DNA from: Pseudaquabacterium pictum
GTDB lineage: Bacteria; Pseudomonadota; Gammaproteobacteria; Burkholderiales; Burkholderiaceae_C
Direction: 5' to 3'
Assembly (NCBI RefSeq): GCF_005403045.1
Contig: NZ_BJCL01000008.1
Coordinates: forward strand, 1-64,000
Length of the DNA: 64,000 bases
Below, piece after piece: positions 1 through 8,853 of this stretch (positions are counted from its first letter, which is position 1; each line of letters starts with the position of its first letter). A program made the translations under genes and the position numbers. The notes beneath the pieces are model-generated. The model saw only the letters and a program-made list of their open reading frames with translations. It was not told the origin of the DNA and ran no database searches.

Positions 1-1531
1 CATCGATGGCCAGCAGTTCGTCACCGGCCGACAGCCCGGCCGCGACCGCGGCACCGCCGGCCAGCACGCTCTTGACCTGCACGCCGCTGACCGGGCCTTC
101 GGACAGCCGCAGCCCCAGGCTGGCCGCCAGGCCGGCGCGCTCAGGCTGGCTGTGCACCCCGATGGCCGTCAGCAGCTCGGCCACCGGCAGCTCGCCGGTG
201 CCATGCACCCAGGCCTGCAGCTCGGCATCCAGCCGGCGGCCGGCCACGTCGGCCAGCACGTCGGCGATGTCGCCTTCGGTGATCGGGCCGCCGCCGCTGC
301 GCTGCCACAGGCCTTGCAGCACGGCATCGAGGCTGCGGCCACGCTGGCGCAGCGTCAGGTCCAGGCACAGGGCCACCAGGGCGCCCTTCAGGTAGTAGCT
401 GACGGTGGCGTTGGGCGTGTTCTCGTCGGTGCGGTAGTACTTCACCCAGGCGTCGAAGCTGGCGGCAGCCACGCTCTGCACCTGGCGGCCGGGCGTGGCC
501 GCCACCGCATTCACCGTCTTGGCCAGCAGGCGCAGGTAGCGCGGCGCGTCGATCAGGCCGCAGCGCAGCAGCATCAGCTCGTCGTAGTAGGAGGTGAAGC
601 CCTCGAAGAACCACAGCAGTTCGGTGTGGTTCTCGCGCTGCCAGTCCACCCTGGCCAGGTCGGCCGGCATCAGGCGCTTGACGTTCCAGGTGTGGAAATA
701 CTCGTGGCTGATCAGCCCCAGCAGCGTGAGGTAGCCGTCGGGGATGCCGTCCATGCCGCGGCGCGGCAGGTCGCGGCGGGCGGCGATCAAGGCCGTGCTG
801 GCGCGGTGCTCCAGGCCGCCGTAGCCGTCGTCCACCGCATTCAGCAGGAACAGGTAGTGGCCGAACGGCGGCGCGCCGCCGTCCTGCCCATGCCAGAAGG
901 CGATCTGTGCGCTGCAGATGCGCTGGGCATCGGCCAGCAGCCGGTCGCCGTCGAAGCCGGGCAACGCGCCGGCCACCACGATGTGGTGGGGCACGCCGCC
1001 CGCCGTGAAGCTGCCGCGCCAGAAGCTGCCCAGTTCCACCGGGTGGTCGACCAGCTCGTCATAGCTGGCGGCGTCGAAGGCCAGCGGCGTGCCGTCGGCC
1101 GCCGGTGCCATCGCGGTGGCGGCTTCCCAGTCGGCCGGCAGGCGGCCCAGATGCAGCCGGTGCGGTGCGGCCTCCTGCCCCACCACCCGCAGGCACAGGC
1201 TGGTGCCGTTGAAGAAACCGCGGCGGTCGTCCAGGAAGGCGGCCCGCACCGAGGTGTCGAAGGCATAGACCCGGTACTGCACCACCAGCGCCGCGCGGCC
1301 GCTGCAGTCGGCCAGCCAGCGGGTCTTGTCGAGCTGGCGCAGCGGCACGGCGCGGCGGCCCTGGCGGGCTTCCAGCGCCGACAGGTGGCGGCCGAACTCG
1401 CGCACCATGTAGCTGCCGTTGATCCACACCGGCAGCGCCAGCTCCTGCTGCGCCGCGGGCTGCGGCACGGTGAGGGTGACGCGGAAATGGTGGCTGTGCA
1501 GGTCGTCGATGGCGACGTGGTAGTGCGGCAT
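1..1531 (-). CDS. M61 family zinc aminopeptidase with C-terminal PDZ domain (3' end outside window)
   Basis: The protein reads from the ATG at 1531 (MPHYHVAIDDLHSHHF) and is still open at base 1, so only its C-terminus is missing. Around residue 275 it carries HEYFHTWNVKRL, the HExxH zinc motif of M61 glycyl-aminopeptidase-type enzymes, followed by FFEGFTSYYDE. The N-terminal part is the beta-sandwich region usual for the family. The last visible residues (VKSVLAGGAAVAAGLSAGDE) look like the start of a PDZ fold. No signal peptide is evident. It lies 9 bp after the DUF3429 gene and is probably the last gene of a four-gene transcript. The family is known for aminopeptidase activity; the substrate here is unknown. 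Confidence 0.9.
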   Translation of the reverse strand, partial: MPHYHVAIDDLHSHHFRVTLTVPQPAAQQELALPVWINGSYMVREFGRHLSALEARQGRRAVPLRQLDKTRWLADCSGRAALVVQYRVYAFDTSVRAAFLDDRRGFFNGTSLCLRVVGQEAAPHRLHLGRLPADWEAATAMAPAADGTPLAFDAASYDELVDHPVELGSFWRGSFTAGGVPHHIVVAGALPGFDGDRLLADAQRICSAQIAFWHGQDGGAPPFGHYLFLLNAVDDGYGGLEHRASTALIAARRDLPRRGMDGIPDGYLTLLGLISHEYFHTWNVKRLMPADLARVDWQRENHTELLWFFEGFTSYYDELMLLRCGLIDAPRYLRLLAKTVNAVAATPGRQVQSVAAASFDAWVKYYRTDENTPNATVSYYLKGALVALCLDLTLRQRGRSLDAVLQGLWQRSGGGPITEGDIADVLADVAGRRLDAELQAWVHGTGELPVAELLTAIGVHSQPERAGLAASLGLRLSEGPVSGVQVKSVLAGGAAVAAGLSAGDELLAID

Positions 1532-1540
1532 CGGAGGCCC

Positions 1541-1993
1541 TCAGCTGCCGGCGGCCGCCAGGAAACAGCAGAACGCGGCCACCGACGACAGCCGGAAACG
1601 CAGCGTCAGCCAGTGCGCCACGCCCTGCACCGGATAGACGCGGCGGTCGACCAGGTAGCAGGCCACCAGCATCGCGCCGTGCAGCACCAGGCCGGCGCGC
1701 GGCGGCATCAGCACCGCCATCCAGGCCACCAGCGACGGCACCACGCCCCAGAGGAACAGCGAGGCCGGCGGCGCGGTGTGGCGGAAGGCCAGCCCCCAGT
1801 GGATGCCGCCGAGGAACGAGACGATCAGCGCGGCATAGGCCGACATGCCGAAGGTGACGAAGTCATGCAGTTCGGGCGCCAGGCCCACCCAGACCAGCAG
1901 CGCGCCGAAGCCGAAGGGCAGCAGGCCGCCGTGGCCCAGCCAGCGGGCGGCATCGGTGATCGGGGGGTGGTAGGCCGTGGGCGCGTGGTTCAT
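1541..1993 (-). CDS. DUF3429 integral membrane protein
   Basis: This 150-residue protein has about four or five hydrophobic segments (for example LLPFGFGALLVWVGL, AALIVSFLGGIHWGLAF, LFLWGVVPSLVAWMAVL). The FLGGIHWGLA stretch is characteristic of the DUF3429 family, whose function is unknown. It is probably an inner-membrane protein. It lies between dsbC (42 bp upstream, with a hairpin in the gap) and the M61 peptidase gene (9 bp downstream), so it may be transcribed with them. Confidence 0.85.
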   Translation of the reverse strand: MNHAPTAYHPPITDAARWLGHGGLLPFGFGALLVWVGLAPELHDFVTFGMSAYAALIVSFLGGIHWGLAFRHTAPPASLFLWGVVPSLVAWMAVLMPPRAGLVLHGAMLVACYLVDRRVYPVQGVAHWLTLRFRLSSVAAFCCFLAAAGS

Positions 1994-2012
1994 GGCCCGC
2001 GATTGTGGCGTG

Positions 2013-2030
2013 GCGGGGTGGTCACCCCGC
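2013..2030 (-). terminator. hairpin after dsbC, possible terminator or attenuator
   Basis: GCGGGGT and ACCCCGC form a 7-bp GC stem around a 4-base loop in the dsbC-DUF3429 gap. There is no T-run, so termination would be weak or Rho-assisted. Confidence 0.35.
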
Positions 2031-2035
2031 GGGGA

Positions 2036-2779
2036 TCAGCTTTTCTTGGCCGCGGCCATGCGCGCCTCGATCTGCGCGGCGGGGATCGCGCCGGGCGCAC
2101 GGGTGCCGTCCTCGAACACCACGGCCGGCGTGCCCTGCACCCGGTACTTGCGGCCCAGCTCGGCATTGGCCTCCAGCGCGGCGGTGTCGCAGTTGGCCGG
2201 CGCCTTGGAGGCCAGCTTGCCATCGACCATCCAGTCGCGCCAGGCCTTGGCCGGATCCTTGGCGCACCAGATGTCCTTGCTCTTGGCCACCGAATCGGGG
2301 CCCAGGATCGGGTAGATGAAGTTGTAGATCGTCACGTCCTTCAGCGCCACCAGGTCGCGCTCCAGGCGCTTGCAGTAGCCGCAGTTCGGATCGCCGAAGA
2401 CCACCAGCTTGCGCGCCCCGGTGCCCTGCTTGATGACCACCGCGTTCTTCATCGGCAGGCTGGCGAAGTCGATCGCCGTCAGCTTGTTGATGCGCGCCTC
2501 GGTCAGGTCGGTCTTGGTCTTGGTGTCGATGATCGAGCCCTGGATGATGTGCAGGCCGTTCTCGTCGCTGTAGATCAGCTCGCTGCCCAAGCGCACCTCG
2601 TACAGGCCGGGGATCGGCGTCTTGCTCACCTCGTCGATCTTGGGCAGGTTGGGCAGGCGCTCGGCCAGGTTCTTGCGGATGGCGGCCTCGTCGGCCCAGG
2701 CCGAGCCGGCCAGCCCCATCGACAGGGACATGGACAGGCCGAAGGCGGCGGCGGCGCGGTGCAGGGCGGTGGGGGTCAT
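2036..2779 (-). CDS. dsbC: DsbC-type periplasmic thiol:disulfide isomerase
   Basis: The protein is 247 residues from the ATG at 2779. It begins with a signal peptide (charged start, hydrophobic core, likely cut after AWA near residue 29). A DsbC N-terminal dimerisation region follows, then a thioredoxin-fold domain with the active site CGYC at residues 133-136 in VVFGDPNCGYCKRLE. The cis-proline loop is seen as QGTPAVVF. DsbC reshuffles wrong disulfides in periplasmic proteins and is kept reduced by DsbD. An upstream in-frame ATG at 2818 would overlap the preceding gene and put 13 residues ahead of the signal peptide, so I prefer 2779. It follows the ubi-type hydroxylase by 22 bp. Confidence 0.93.
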   Translation of the reverse strand: MTPTALHRAAAAFGLSMSLSMGLAGSAWADEAAIRKNLAERLPNLPKIDEVSKTPIPGLYEVRLGSELIYSDENGLHIIQGSIIDTKTKTDLTEARINKLTAIDFASLPMKNAVVIKQGTGARKLVVFGDPNCGYCKRLERDLVALKDVTIYNFIYPILGPDSVAKSKDIWCAKDPAKAWRDWMVDGKLASKAPANCDTAALEANAELGRKYRVQGTPAVVFEDGTRAPGAIPAAQIEARMAAAKKS

Positions 2780-2801
2780 CAGGCAGGTCCGGTGGAAGGC
2801 G

Positions 2802-3920
2802 TCAGGCGTCGAGCGCACGTTGGGTGAGGAAGCGCTTGAGCGGCGCCAGCAGGTTGAGCAGACCCATGCCGCGGTTACGGAGTTCCCGCGCCAGCGGCTG
2901 CGGGTGGGCGAACAGGTGCAGCAGGCTGTCGGTCACCCAGCCCATGGCCCGGGTGGGGCCGGCACGCTCGCGCACATGGCGGCGCAGCAGGATCTCGTCG
3001 CCCAGTGTGCGCCAGGGCTCGCGCTCGGCGATCACCCGGGCGAGGGACGCGGCATCGGCCAGCCCCAGGTTCAGCCCCTGGCCGGCCAGCGGGTGCACCT
3101 GGTGCGCGGCGTCGCCCACCAGCACCCAGCCCGGGCCGCAGAGGCGGTCGGCCTGGGCGATGGCCAGCGGCCAGGCGGCCACCGGGCTGGCCAGGCGCAG
3201 CGTGCCGGCGGCGCCGCCGGTGGCATCCGCCAGCGCGGCTTCCACCTCGGCGGCCGGCGCGGCCTGCAGCGCGGCCGCCCGCTCGGCCGGCAGCGACCAC
3301 ACCAGGCCGTAGCTGCGGGTGGGTTCGGGCCGGTCGAACGGCAGCAGGGCCAGCACATCGGGCGCGCGGAACCACTGCCGCGCCACGCCGCCGTGCGGCT
3401 GGTCAGCCACCAGGCGCGCGGCCAGCGCGGTGTGGCCGTAGGCCTGGCGCTGGAACTGCACGCCCAGCGCATCGCGGCTGGCCGAGGCCTTGCCTTCGGC
3501 CAGCACGGTGAGGGCGGCGTCGCCGGCGTCGGCTTCAGCCAGCATCGCCAGGTGGGGGGCGAAGCGGGCGGCGGTGTGCAGCGTGGCCTCCAGCGCGGCG
3601 GCATCGACGATCCAGGCCAGCGCCTCGCAGCCCTGCTGCCAGGCCGAGAACTGCAGCTGGCCGCCGGGCGCATCGCCGGCGATCTGCATCTCGTCGACCG
3701 CGGTCACCGCGTCGGCCGGCAGGGCGTGCCACACCCGCAGGTCGGTCAGCAGCCGGCGGGAGGCGGCATTGAGCGCATAGGTGCGCACGTCCGGGGCCGC
3801 CGGCAGCGTGGCCGGCGGCGGGCCGGCCACGCCCACCCGCAGGCCCTGGCGGGCCAGCGCCAGCGCCAGGGTCAGGCCGACGGCGCCGTTGCCGCGGATG
3901 CACACATCGAGGGTTGCCAT
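2802..3920 (-). CDS. UbiH/UbiF/COQ6-family FAD-dependent hydroxylase
   Basis: The protein is 372 residues from the ATG at 3920. The N-terminal FAD motif reads IRGNGAVGLTLALALARQG. The second family motif is VLVGDAAHQVHPLAGQGLN, which binds the FAD ribityl/phosphate and is diagnostic of ubiquinone-ring hydroxylases. These enzymes add a hydroxyl group to the ubiquinone precursor ring using NAD(P)H and oxygen. Which ring position is modified cannot be read from the sequence. Further upstream in-frame starts run into the intergenic repeat and carry no family sequence. It is the first gene of the minus-strand group with dsbC. Confidence 0.88.
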   Translation of the reverse strand: MATLDVCIRGNGAVGLTLALALARQGLRVGVAGPPPATLPAAPDVRTYALNAASRRLLTDLRVWHALPADAVTAVDEMQIAGDAPGGQLQFSAWQQGCEALAWIVDAAALEATLHTAARFAPHLAMLAEADAGDAALTVLAEGKASASRDALGVQFQRQAYGHTALAARLVADQPHGGVARQWFRAPDVLALLPFDRPEPTRSYGLVWSLPAERAAALQAAPAAEVEAALADATGGAAGTLRLASPVAAWPLAIAQADRLCGPGWVLVGDAAHQVHPLAGQGLNLGLADAASLARVIAEREPWRTLGDEILLRRHVRERAGPTRAMGWVTDSLLHLFAHPQPLARELRNRGMGLLNLLAPLKRFLTQRALDA

Positions 3921-3952
3921 GGTCAGTTCCGCCCGGCCGTTCCGAAGGAATT

Positions 3953-4006
3953 GACAGCCCCATCGGGGGGCAGCGAACGAAGGGAGCGTGGGGGCGTCAT
4001 TGCCGA
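3953..4006. repeat. REP-like GC-rich intergenic element
   Basis: The stretch contains GCCCCATCGGGGGGC, the sequence AGCGAACGAAGGGAGCGTGG and a following GGGGGC. Its composition and layout match the GC-rich intergenic repeats I know from Comamonadaceae-type genomes. Only one full copy is visible here. It lies between the divergent ubi-type gene and ychF. Confidence 0.45.
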
Positions 4007-4168
4007 CCATTGTAGAAACCGGGGGTGACAGGCGGTGGGCCGAATAAAATGGCCTGTTCGGCGGTGCCGGGGCCTGGTGGCCCGACGCAAGCGCCCCGCC
4101 CCGTTGCCCCCTGTGGTTTGTGCGTGCGCCAGCCGACGCCAGCCCGTTCGCCCCCCAGAAAGCCACCG

Positions 4169-5263
4169 ATGAGCCTCCAATGCGGCATCGTGGGCCTGCC
4201 CAATGTCGGCAAGTCCACCCTCTTCAATGCCCTCACCAAGGCCGGCATCGCCGCCGAGAACTATCCGTTCTGCACCATCGAGCCCAATGTGGGCGTGGTG
4301 GAGGTGCCCGACCCGCGGCTGGCCGCGCTGACGCAGATCGTCCAGCCCGAGCGGGTGGTGCCGGCCATCGTCGAGTTCGTCGACATCGCCGGCCTGGTGT
4401 CCGGTGCCAGCCAGGGCGAGGGCCTGGGCAACCAGTTCCTCAGCCACATCCGCGAGACCGACGCCATCGTCAACGTGGTGCGCTGCTTCGAGGACGACAA
4501 CGTCATCCACGTGGCCGGCAAGGTCGACCCGATCGCCGACATCGAGGTGATCCAGACCGAGTTGTGCCTGGCCGACCTGGGCACCGTGGAAAAGAGCCTG
4601 CACCGCTATGTGAAGGCCGCCCGCAGCGGCAACGACAAGGAAGCCGCCGCCCTGGTGAAGGTGCTGGAAAAGTGCCAGGCGGCGCTGGACCAGGCGCAGC
4701 CGGTGCGCAGCATCGACTTCAGCAAGGAGGAGCGCGCCATCCTCAAGCCGCTGTGCCTGATCACCGCCAAGCCGGCGATGTTCGTCGGCAACGTGTCGGA
4801 GACCGGCTTCGAGAACAACCCCTTCCTCGACCGGCTGAAGGAGTTTGCGGCCAAGCAGAACGCCCCGGTGGTGGCCATCTGCGCCAAGACCGAGGCCGAG
4901 CTGGCCGAGATGGAGGATGAAGACCGCGCCATGTTCCTGGCCGAGATGGGCCAGGACGAGCCGGGCCTGAACCGGCTGATCCGCGCCGCCTTCAAGCTGC
5001 TGGGGCTGCAGACCTACTTCACCGCCGGGGTGAAGGAAGTGCGCGCCTGGACCATCCACATCGGCGACACCGCGCCGCAGGCCGCCGGCGTGATCCACAC
5101 CGATTTCGAGCGCGGCTTCATCCGCGCCCAGACCATCGCCTTCGACGACTTCATCAAGTTCAAGGGCGAGCAGGGCGCGAAGGACGCCGGCAAGATGCGG
5201 GCCGAGGGCAAGGAGTACGTCGTCAAGGACGGCGACGTGCTCAATTTCCTCTTCAACGTCTGA
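4169..5263 (+). CDS. ychF: redox-regulated ribosome-binding ATPase YchF (Obg family)
   Basis: The protein is 364 residues from the ATG at 4169 ([20 protein letters not shown]), the usual length and exact usual N-terminus. The P-loop GLPNVGKS, the switch region [20 protein letters not shown] and a C-terminal TGS-like domain ending in VLNFLFNV are present. YchF binds ribosomes and prefers ATP over GTP because its G4 motif is altered. Longer upstream in-frame starts show no family similarity. The next GTPase gene begins 2 bp after its stop. Confidence 0.96.
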   Translation: MSLQCGIVGLPNVGKSTLFNALTKAGIAAENYPFCTIEPNVGVVEVPDPRLAALTQIVQPERVVPAIVEFVDIAGLVSGASQGEGLGNQFLSHIRETDAIVNVVRCFEDDNVIHVAGKVDPIADIEVIQTELCLADLGTVEKSLHRYVKAARSGNDKEAAALVKVLEKCQAALDQAQPVRSIDFSKEERAILKPLCLITAKPAMFVGNVSETGFENNPFLDRLKEFAAKQNAPVVAICAKTEAELAEMEDEDRAMFLAEMGQDEPGLNRLIRAAFKLLGLQTYFTAGVKEVRAWTIHIGDTAPQAAGVIHTDFERGFIRAQTIAFDDFIKFKGEQGAKDAGKMRAEGKEYVVKDGDVLNFLFNV

Positions 5264-5265
5264 CC

Positions 5266-6267
5266 TTGGGCGCTGACCAGCACGCCGGACCACCCGGCGC
5301 CGGGGCCCGCGGCAGCAGCCTGATCCAGTGGTTTCCGGGCCACATGCACAGCACGCGCAAGGCCATCGCCGAGCGCCTGCCGGAGATCGATGCCGTCATC
5401 GAGCTGCTCGACGCCCGCCTGCCCGGCAGCAGCGCCAACCCGCTGCTGGCCGAGCTGACCGCCGCCAAGCCCAAGCTCAAGATCCTGAACAAGCAGGACC
5501 TGGCCGACCCGGCGCTGACCACGCTGTGGCTGGACCACCTGCGTGCCCAGGCCCAGACCCAGGCGCTGGCGCTGGATGCCGGCGAGGCCGCGCCGGCGCA
5601 GAAGCTGATCGCCGCCTGCCGGGCCCTGGTGCCCGGGCGCGGCGGCATGGTCAAGCCGGTGCGGGTGATGATCTGCGGCATCCCCAACGTGGGCAAGAGC
5701 ACGCTGATCAACAGCCTGCTGGGCAAGCGCAGCGCCAAGACCGGTGACGAGCCGGGCATCACCAAGACCGAACAGCGGCTGGCGCTGGCCAGCGACTTCA
5801 TCCTCTTCGACACGCCCGGCATGCTGTGGCCGCGCCTGGTGGTGCCCGAGGGCGGCGAGCACCTGGCGGCCAGCGGCGGCATCGGCCGCAATGCCTACGA
5901 CGACGTGGAGGTGGCGCTGGCCCTGCTGGCCCGGGTGCGCCCGCGTTATGCCGACCGGCTGGCTGCCCGCTACAAGCTGGCCGACCTGGCCGCCGACAGC
6001 GACGAGGGCCTGCTCAGCGCCGTGGGCCGCCAGCGCGGCGGCCTGCTGCCGGGCGGGCGGGTCAACATGCAGAAGGCCGCCGAGATGGCGATCCACGACT
6101 TCCGCAGCGGCGCCTGGGGCCGCATCACGCTGGAGACGCCGGACGAGTTCGGCCAGTGGCGCGCCGCCGCCGAGGCCGCCGACGCACAGCGCCAGGCCCG
6201 CCGCAAGGCACCGAAGACGCCGCAGCGCCAGCAGGACGCCGCCAAGGGCGACACGCCGGCCGGCTGA
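5266..6267 (+). CDS. YlqF/RbgA-family circularly permuted ribosome-assembly GTPase
   Basis: The 333-residue protein has the conserved opening IQWFPGHMHSTRKA. Its G motifs come in permuted order: NKQD (G4) precedes [12 protein letters not shown] (G1), and FDTPG (G3) follows. That order defines the YlqF/YawG family of large-subunit assembly GTPases. The C-terminal tail is basic and Lys/Arg-rich. The IQWFPGHM block must lie inside the protein, so the first ATG (in GHM) is too late. The TTG at 5266, 2 bp after the ychF stop, is the best available start; it lacks a clear ribosome-binding site and implies coupling to ychF translation. Confidence 0.88.
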   Translation: MGADQHAGPPGAGARGSSLIQWFPGHMHSTRKAIAERLPEIDAVIELLDARLPGSSANPLLAELTAAKPKLKILNKQDLADPALTTLWLDHLRAQAQTQALALDAGEAAPAQKLIAACRALVPGRGGMVKPVRVMICGIPNVGKSTLINSLLGKRSAKTGDEPGITKTEQRLALASDFILFDTPGMLWPRLVVPEGGEHLAASGGIGRNAYDDVEVALALLARVRPRYADRLAARYKLADLAADSDEGLLSAVGRQRGGLLPGGRVNMQKAAEMAIHDFRSGAWGRITLETPDEFGQWRAAAEAADAQRQARRKAPKTPQRQQDAAKGDTPAG

Positions 6268-6381
6268 CGCGCTGCTGGAGAACCCGGCCCCGCGCTTTCA
6301 CCCTCCCCGGGCGGCCCGGGCCGGGACCAGAATCGCCGCAGACCGCCCCACCCGACCGGCGGCCGCCACGAGGAGTCCCGC

Positions 6382-7959
6382 ATGAGCGACATGAGCCACC
6401 TCAGCATCATCGACGGTGCCTTCCTGCACCTGGAAAGCCCCGAGATGCCGATGCACGTCGGCAGCCTGGCCCTGTTCGACCCGCCGGAAGGCGGCGCCAC
6501 CGACTGGTACGAGGCCGTCAAGGCCCATGTGGCCGGCCGCATGCACCTGGCGCCGGTGTTCACCCGCAAGCTGGCGCTGATGCCCTTCGACCTGGCCAAC
6601 CCGGTGTGGATCCCCGACGACGACATCGACCTGGACTACCACGTGCGCTACCTGGTGCTGCCCAAGCCCGGCACCATGGCGCAGATGGAGGCGCTGTGCG
6701 CCCGGCTGCACAGCAGCCTGCTCGACCGCAGCCGCCCGCTGTGGGAGTTCTACGTGATCGAGGGTCTGGCCGACGGCCGGCTGGGCTTCTACAGCAAGGT
6801 GCACCACGCCGCAGTGGACGGCCAGGCCGCCGTGGCCATGGCCAACAGCGTGTTCGACCTGACTCCCGAGCCGCGCCGGGTGAAGCCGCCGCGCGCCCGC
6901 CGCGGCCACCGCTACCAGCTGGGCGTGGCCGAGCTGCTGGGCGCTGCGCTCAGCAACCAGGCGCGCCAGGTGGTCGAGTTTGCCAAGCTGCTGCCGCCGC
7001 TGTTGGGTGCGGCCTCCGGGGCCGCCGTGGACGCCGCCCGACAGGCCCTGGCGCAGCGCCGCGCCGGTGGTGCGGCCACGGCCGGCCCCAAGCTGAAGAT
7101 GGCGCCGCCCACGCCGTTCAACATGCCCATCACCAACCAGCGCGCCTTTGCCGGCGTGGCGCTGCCGCTGGGCGAGGTCAAGGCCATCGGCAAGGGGCTG
7201 GGCGGGTCGATCAACGACATGGTGATGTGGCTGTGCAGCACCGCGCTGCGCGACTACCTGGCCGAAGGCCGCGAGCTGCCGCCCAAGACCCTGGTGGCCG
7301 GCGTGCCGATCTCGCTGCGCGCCGAGGGCGACACCAGCGCCAACAACCAGGTCTCGGGCACGGTGATCGACCTGGCCACCCAGGAGAAGGACCCGGCCAA
7401 ACGCCTGGCGCAGATCATGGCCGGCACCCAGGCGATGAAGGCGACGATGGGCAGCTTCGGCAACCTGATCCCGACCGACTTCCCGTCGCTGGGCTCGCCC
7501 TGGCTGCTGAGCGGGCTGGCCTCGCTGTACGGCCGCAGCCGCCTGGCCAGCCGGCTGCGGGTGGCCAACCTCACCATCAGCAACGTGCCCGGGCCGCAGG
7601 TGCCGCTGTACCTGGCTGGCGCCACGATGACCGGCATGTTCCCGCTGTCGATCGTGGTGCACGGGGTGGCGCTGAACATCACGGTGCAGAGCTACCGCGG
7701 CCAGCTGTGCTTCGGTCTGATCGCCTGCCGCCGCGCGGTGCCTGACGTGGGCGAGCTGGCCCAGGCGCTGGACCGGGCGATGGGCGCGCTGCGCAAGCTG
7801 GCCGGGGCGCAGGCGGCAGCCGCACCCGCCGCCGCGCCGGAGCCGGTGCCCGAACCCGCCCCCCGCAAGCGCGCCCGGCCCAAGCTGGCCGTGGTGGAAG
7901 CCGCCGCGGCGCCGGCAGAAGCGGCCCGCCCGCGCACCGCCCGCCGCCGCGCGGCCTGA
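6382..7959 (+). CDS. wax ester synthase / diacylglycerol acyltransferase (WS/DGAT)
   Basis: The protein is 525 residues, starting at an ATG 8 bases after GAGGAG. The N-terminus (SIIDGAFLHLESPEMPMHVG) and the catalytic HHAAVDG motif (HHxxxDG, about residue 143) define the WS/DGAT family. The later block NLTISNVPGPQVPLYLAGA is the second family signature. These enzymes transfer acyl groups from acyl-CoA to fatty alcohols or diacylglycerol to make storage lipids. Beyond about residue 470 there is a low-complexity tail rich in Ala, Pro, Arg and Lys ending PRTARRRAA, which is not part of the core fold. A short-chain dehydrogenase gene follows after 4 bp. Confidence 0.92.
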   Translation: MSDMSHLSIIDGAFLHLESPEMPMHVGSLALFDPPEGGATDWYEAVKAHVAGRMHLAPVFTRKLALMPFDLANPVWIPDDDIDLDYHVRYLVLPKPGTMAQMEALCARLHSSLLDRSRPLWEFYVIEGLADGRLGFYSKVHHAAVDGQAAVAMANSVFDLTPEPRRVKPPRARRGHRYQLGVAELLGAALSNQARQVVEFAKLLPPLLGAASGAAVDAARQALAQRRAGGAATAGPKLKMAPPTPFNMPITNQRAFAGVALPLGEVKAIGKGLGGSINDMVMWLCSTALRDYLAEGRELPPKTLVAGVPISLRAEGDTSANNQVSGTVIDLATQEKDPAKRLAQIMAGTQAMKATMGSFGNLIPTDFPSLGSPWLLSGLASLYGRSRLASRLRVANLTISNVPGPQVPLYLAGATMTGMFPLSIVVHGVALNITVQSYRGQLCFGLIACRRAVPDVGELAQALDRAMGALRKLAGAQAAAAPAAAPEPVPEPAPRKRARPKLAVVEAAAAPAEAARPRTARRRAA

Positions 7960-7963
7960 GCGC

Positions 7964-8764
7964 ATGGCCACCGCCCGCCGGCCGGTCGCCCTGGTCACCG
8001 GCGCCTCGTCGGGCATCGGCGAGGCCCTGGCCCGGCGCTTCGCCCAGGCCGGGCATGACCTGGTGCTGGTGGCCCGCAGCGCCGACAAGTTGCAGGCCCT
8101 GGCCGACGCCTTGAAGCGCGACCTCGGCGTGCGCGCCTGGGTCCTGCCGGCCGACCTGGCCCAGCCCGGCGCCGCCGCCGACCTGACCGCCCAACTGAAG
8201 CGCGCCCGCCGGACCATCGACGTGCTGGTCAACAACGCCGGCGTGCTGGAACACGGCCCGTTCATCGGCATGCCCGCGGCGCGCCACCAGCAGCTGATCG
8301 ACCTGAACATCAGCGGCCTGACCGCGCTGCTGGCGCAGTTCCTGCCCGGCATGGTGGCGCGTGGCAGCGGCCGGGTGCTGAACGTGGCCTCGATCGCCAG
8401 CTTCCAGCCGGTGCCGTCGCTGGCCACCTATGCCGCCACCAAGGCCTATGTGCTGAGCCTGACCGAATCGCTGTCGGAAGAACTGAAGGGCACCGGCGTG
8501 ACCATCACCGCGCTGTGCCCCGGCATCACCGCCACACACATGTTGGCAGCCGCCAGCGCGTCCAGCGCCGAGCTGCAGCGGCTGCCGGGCTTCCTGGTCG
8601 GCGATGCCGACGACGTGGCCGACCAGGGCGTGGCCGCCTGCCTGGCCGGCACGGTGATCTGCGTGCCCGGCGCCCTCAACCGCGCCACCGTCACCGCCGG
8701 CCGGGCCACGCCCAAGTGGCTGCTGCGGCGCCTCAGCGGCAGCCTGGTGCGGCGGCTGAAATAG
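7964..8764 (+). CDS. short-chain dehydrogenase/reductase (SDR)
   Basis: The 266-residue protein is a classical SDR. It has the cofactor loop TGASSGIG near the N-terminus, the NNAG motif, a catalytic Ser in NVASIASFQ, and Tyr-Lys as YAATK. It is an NAD(P)-dependent oxidoreductase of unknown substrate. Its position 4 bp behind the WS/DGAT gene suggests cotranscription and a lipid-related role, such as reduction of an acyl or alcohol intermediate, but this is inference. Confidence 0.88.
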   Translation: MATARRPVALVTGASSGIGEALARRFAQAGHDLVLVARSADKLQALADALKRDLGVRAWVLPADLAQPGAAADLTAQLKRARRTIDVLVNNAGVLEHGPFIGMPAARHQQLIDLNISGLTALLAQFLPGMVARGSGRVLNVASIASFQPVPSLATYAATKAYVLSLTESLSEELKGTGVTITALCPGITATHMLAAASASSAELQRLPGFLVGDADDVADQGVAACLAGTVICVPGALNRATVTAGRATPKWLLRRLSGSLVRRLK

Positions 8765-8769
8765 CCCTG

Positions 8770-8800
8770 GCTGCCCCCGATGGGCAGGCACCGGGGCAGC
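8770..8800 (+). terminator. hairpin between SDR and acyl-CoA synthetase genes
   Basis: GCTGCCCC and GGGGCAGC form an 8-bp perfect stem after the SDR stop. No T-run follows, so it is at best a weak or Rho-assisted terminator. Confidence 0.35.
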
Positions 8801-8853
8801 AGGCATGATCATCGGCATGGCCTGACCAGGCCACGACCCGGAGACACCTGCCC

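Noticed and set aside
152-2827. Long open plus-strand frame, about 890 codons, opposite the peptidase and dsbC genes
   Set aside because: It is rich in His, Gln, Arg and Gly with no family motif and lies antisense to well-recognised genes; this is a typical by-product of extreme GC bias.
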